DNA from: Acinetobacter bereziniae LMG 1003 = CIP 70.12
GTDB lineage: Bacteria; Pseudomonadota; Gammaproteobacteria; Pseudomonadales; Moraxellaceae
NCBI RefSeq assembly: GCF_000368925.1
Contig: NZ_KB849755.1
Span: 1,480,620 to 1,544,619 of the forward strand
Reading direction: 5' to 3'
Length of the DNA stretch: 64,000 bases
Shown here: in pieces, positions 60,953 to 64,000 of the stretch
How the letters are laid out: each line of letters starts with the position of its first letter
How positions within the stretch are numbered: position 1 is the first letter of the stretch
Notes under the pieces: model-generated
Told to the model about the DNA's origin: nothing
Seen by the model: the letters and a program-made list of their open reading frames with translations, nothing else
Databases searched by the model: none
Position numbers and translations under genes: made by a program

Positions 60953-63900
60953 TTATTTCGTCCATGCATTCGATAGCATTTCAGCCTGCTTCATCACCAA
61001 CTCAATCGCTTCAGCCGCTTTATCTGGTGGATACTTCCAACGCTGTAAAGTACGACGCACCAAGATTTTAAGCTGAGCACGTACACTGTCCCGCACCTGC
61101 CAATCTACTGTGGTCGATTTACGCAACTTCTCTGTAATTTCTCGAGCGATCTGCTTAAGCGTATCGTCACCTAACTCACGGACTGCACTTTCGTTATTGG
61201 CTAAGGCATCGTAAAAGGCGATTTCATCGGGGTTCAAACCGAGCGCAGCTTCACGCTCCATTTCTGCCTGAAACTCTTTTGCCATCTGAATCAGTTCTTC
61301 AATGACTTGCGAGGTTTCAATGGCACGGTTGTTATACTTACGCAAGGTTTCTTGTAAACGATCCGAGAAGCGTTTTTCTTGAACTAGATTATTGCGTGTT
61401 TTGGCTTTAATACCGTCGTTGAGTAATTTTTCCAGTAATTCAACCGCCAAGTTACGATATGGCATCTGCCTTACATCTTCTAAAAACTCATCCGACAGTA
61501 AGCCAATATTCGGTTTATCTAAACCACAAAGTGCAAATACATCTGCTACGCCATCAGCAACAACAGCATTATCTAAAATTTGTTTAAGCGTACTGTCCTT
61601 TTCTGCTTGCGATAATTTACGATCCACAGAGGTATGCTTACTAATCACTGCTTTAATGGCTGAATAAAATGCAATTTCCTTATGCAATGTCTTGGCTTCA
61701 TCCAAGGTACCGCACAATGAAAAGGCTTTATTGACTGTAAGTACTAAATCTAAAAAGCGTTTTTTGCCATCTTTTAGACTCAACACATAGTTGGCTGCTG
61801 GAATAATCAGTCGATGTGCTTGTTTTTCATAACTGCTTAAATCCAACCCAGCTTGGTCATTGGTCTTGGCAAACATCCCACGGATGGCATCCATTTTCTC
61901 AGCAAGCACGGCATAGGCTTCTTCCGCACGTAAAGTCGGCTCACCTTTCCCTTTGGCATCGGTATAGGTTTTTAATGCCTGCTTTAACTCATTGGCAATC
62001 CCAATATAGTCAACAACCAACCCACCTTGCTTGTCTTTAAAGACACGGTTCACACGAGCAATCGCCTGCATGAGATTATGCCCCTTCATTGGTTTGTCGA
62101 TATACATGGTATGGGTACACGGTGCATCAAAACCTGTCAGCCACATATCCCGCACAATCACCAACTGCAAAGGGTCATTCACATCTTTAAAACGTTTCTC
62201 AAAGCGTTTTTTAGTTTGCTTATTGTAGATATGCGGTTGCAATAACGGCTTATCCGATGCTGAACCTGTCATCACAATTTTGATTTTGCCTTTTTCAGGA
62301 TCAGAATCATGCCAATCTGGGCGCAAAGCGATAATTTCATTATATAAATGCACGCAGATTTCACGGCTCATGGTCACAATCATACCTTTGCCTGCTGTGG
62401 CTTCAGTACGGGCTTCAAAGTGCGTCACCAAATCCGCAGCAATCTGTTTCAGGCGTGGTGTTGCACCTACTAACTTCTCTAATCGACTCCATTCACCTTT
62501 GGTCTTTTCACGACTACCGACATCTTCCTCATCTTCTACCACTTCATCGACTTGATCAGAGAGTTCCTCGATTTCAGCCTTATTAATATCCAATTTTGCC
62601 AAGCGAGATTCATAATAGATCGGTACGGTTGCGCCATCCTCTACCGCATCTTGGATATCGTAAATTGAAACATAATCACCAAAGACAGCTCGGGTATCTT
62701 TATCTTCACTGGAAATTGGCGTACCTGTAAAACCAATAAATGCCGCATTCTTTAAAGCATCACGCATGTGCTTGGCATAGCCAAATTTATAAGTACCATC
62801 ATTAGAAAGTTTGGCTTTGAGTCCATATTGGCTACGGTGGGCTTCATCGGACATGACTACAATATTGTGTCGACCATTCAGTAATGGATGCTCAGCTTCT
62901 CTATCGAGCAAAGCAAACTTTTGTACTGTGGTAAAAATAATTCCGCCTGATTCACGTTCAGCAAGGAGTTGTCTCAGTTCATCACGGTTATTGGCTTGTA
63001 CTGGGGTTTGCTTTAATAATTCTTGTGCCTGACTAAAGGTTTCAAATAGTTGTCCATCTAGGTCATTACGATCAGTCACAATCAATAAGGTAGGATTCTG
63101 CATGGCTGGTTGTTGAAGCAGCTTCCCTGCATAGCAGCACATCGAAATACTTTTACCCGAACCTTGGGTATGCCAAACCACGCCTGCTTTTTTATTTCCT
63201 GTAGGATTCGATGCGGCAATAGTCGCCTGAACCGCTTCACGCACGGCATGAAATTGGTGATAGCCTGCAATTTTTTTAATAATGCGTTCGCCATCGGTTT
63301 CAAAGAGTACAAAGAAACGGATGTAATCGAGGAATAATTCACGATCAAAGAAGCCTCGAACAAGCGTTTCCAGTTCCCATTCTAGCTGAGGCTTATCATC
63401 TTCATTTTTAATGGTACGCCACGGTAAGAAACGTTCTTGGCTTGCTGTTAATGAACCGACTCGAGCTGTAATGCCGTCACTTACCACTAAAGCTTCATTA
63501 AAAACAAACAGATCGGAAACTTCTTCTTTGTAGGTTTGTAGTTGGTTAAACGCATCCCAACTATCGGCATTTTCATCGGTGGGGCTTTTTAGCTCTAGTA
63601 CAGCGAAAGGTATGCCATTAATAAAGCAGATAATGTCAGGTCGTCTTGGTTGCTTTGTGCCTTGGATGGTAAATTGATTGATGGCAACAAAGCGGTTTTG
63701 CTGCACATGATTAAAATCGACCAAAAATGCATGGTCATTTATCCAGTCATCTTCTTTTTTATAACTGACAGGCACACCGTCCAATAACATTTGATGAAAA
63801 GCACGGTTATTGGTGATTAAGTCCAGACTTTCGGGTTTGCTCAGTTTCTGTAAAACCTGCTCAAAACAGCTCACTGGCAAATGTGGATTTAAGCGTTCAA

Positions 63901-64000
63901 AGGCAGTTTGCAAGTCCGCTTCAATCAGAACTTGCTTATAGTCTTTGCGTAAAGGATTGCTGCTGTCAGGTGCAATATCGACACCATGAACGACTTCCCA
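60953..64000 (-). CDS. hsdR: Type I restriction enzyme R subunit (partial; N-terminus beyond window)
   Basis: About 1015 residues are visible; the frame is open to the right edge (…WEVVHGVDIAPDSSN just inside it), so the codon at 63913 is not the start. Motifs in order are the PD-(D/E)xK nuclease (RPDIICFINGIPFAVLELK), Walker A WHTQGSGKSISM, the DEAH box MSDEAHRSQYG, motif III FTGTPIS, motif VI MQAIARVNR, and a C-terminal helical region that binds the methylase core. It translocates DNA and cleaves unmethylated phage DNA together with HsdM and HsdS, which should lie further right. The AAA_13 gene follows it. Confidence 0.95.
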   Translation of the reverse strand, partial: WEVVHGVDIAPDSSNPLRKDYKQVLIEADLQTAFERLNPHLPVSCFEQVLQKLSKPESLDLITNNRAFHQMLLDGVPVSYKKEDDWINDHAFLVDFNHVQQNRFVAINQFTIQGTKQPRRPDIICFINGIPFAVLELKSPTDENADSWDAFNQLQTYKEEVSDLFVFNEALVVSDGITARVGSLTASQERFLPWRTIKNEDDKPQLEWELETLVRGFFDRELFLDYIRFFVLFETDGERIIKKIAGYHQFHAVREAVQATIAASNPTGNKKAGVVWHTQGSGKSISMCCYAGKLLQQPAMQNPTLLIVTDRNDLDGQLFETFSQAQELLKQTPVQANNRDELRQLLAERESGGIIFTTVQKFALLDREAEHPLLNGRHNIVVMSDEAHRSQYGLKAKLSNDGTYKFGYAKHMRDALKNAAFIGFTGTPISSEDKDTRAVFGDYVSIYDIQDAVEDGATVPIYYESRLAKLDINKAEIEELSDQVDEVVEDEEDVGSREKTKGEWSRLEKLVGATPRLKQIAADLVTHFEARTEATAGKGMIVTMSREICVHLYNEIIALRPDWHDSDPEKGKIKIVMTGSASDKPLLQPHIYNKQTKKRFEKRFKDVNDPLQLVIVRDMWLTGFDAPCTHTMYIDKPMKGHNLMQAIARVNRVFKDKQGGLVVDYIGIANELKQALKTYTDAKGKGEPTLRAEEAYAVLAEKMDAIRGMFAKTNDQAGLDLSSYEKQAHRLIIPAANYVLSLKDGKKRFLDLVLTVNKAFSLCGTLDEAKTLHKEIAFYSAIKAVISKHTSVDRKLSQAEKDSTLKQILDNAVVADGVADVFALCGLDKPNIGLLSDEFLEDVRQMPYRNLAVELLEKLLNDGIKAKTRNNLVQEKRFSDRLQETLRKYNNRAIETSQVIEELIQMAKEFQAEMEREAALGLNPDEIAFYDALANNESAVRELGDDTLKQIAREITEKLRKSTTVDWQVRDSVRAQLKILVRRTLQRWKYPPDKAAEAIELVMKQAEMLSNAWTK

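Larger units (their letters stand above)
54376..64000. mobile_element. Genomic island integrated in dusA (left end; right end outside window)
   Basis: It starts where dusA similarity ends (about 54376) and runs to the edge. It contains only accessory genes: Fic copy 2, a 624-aa protein with an FGE-like C-terminus, an IS66 relic, an AAA_13 ATPase and hsdR, all on the minus strand. dusA is an established integration hotspot whose islands carry a dedicated tyrosine integrase at one end. No integrase is visible here, so it should lie near the far end. The left junction is seen directly; the extent is inferred. Confidence 0.6.

Noticed and set aside
54400..64000. Prophage
   Set aside because: No structural, lysis or replication genes are visible; the content is defence-type cargo only.
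1..64000. CRISPR array or rRNA operon
   Set aside because: No regularly spaced direct repeats and no rRNA-like sequence seen on either strand.

Overview
The window is AT-rich chromosomal DNA that I assign to the genus Acinetobacter. The reasons are the tRNA-Leu / queA / tgt / yajC / secD / secF order, the split three-subunit pntAA-pntAB-pntB transhydrogenase, the OprB-type porins, and the overall codon and protein style. Species cannot be fixed from the sequence alone.

Layout. 1-9 kb: the end of a YdiJ-like FAD/Fe-S oxidoreductase; a small cluster of a divergent LysR, an SDR-fold protein lacking the usual catalytic residues, a 4-OT-type tautomerase and an FMN-binding protein; a second LysR; a DMT exporter; an amino-acid permease; and an outer-membrane barrel. 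9-10.7 kb: a Fic enzyme and relic DNA beside tRNA-Leu(CAA). 10.9-20.3 kb: the conserved core (queA, two DUF3137-like membrane proteins, LemA, tgt, yajC-secD-secF). 20.5-27 kb: an XAC2610-like secreted protein, pnt, a second DMT transporter and an S66 peptidase, followed by a 113-bp MITE-like element.

27.8-38.4 kb: an uncharacterised catabolic cluster read rightwards. It holds an amidase, a polysaccharide-deacetylase-fold hydrolase, an MFS transporter, two SDRs, a 98-aa MCGLCG protein and a G3E GTPase. An OprB porin and an orphan solute-binding protein without signal peptide follow, and a GntR regulator with two DNA-binding domains faces the cluster. 38.6-47.4 kb: a complete non-phosphorylating L-fucose pathway (porin, FucP, mutarotase, dehydrogenase, lactonase, fuconate dehydratase, KDF dehydrogenase, diketo-acid hydrolase). 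It diverges from a FadR-type regulator, with a 38-bp perfect palindrome between them. 47.6-54.1 kb: a porin and an SDR / MFS / split-transketolase operon, divergent from a LysR gene with a perfect 11+11 palindrome in between.

54.3-64 kb: the first 20 codons of dusA are intact and then the sequence departs, which is what insertion of a dusA-specific integrative island produces. The island carries a Fic enzyme about 90 % identical (by eye) to the one at 9.2 kb, a 624-aa protein with a divergent formylglycine-enzyme-like C-terminus, an IS66 relic, an 857-aa AAA_13 ATPase with a CxxC zinc-hook-like motif and an R-x3-E...H C-terminal pattern suggestive of a RloC/PrrC anticodon nuclease, and type I restriction subunit HsdR running off the right end. 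This defence island is the most interesting part of the window.
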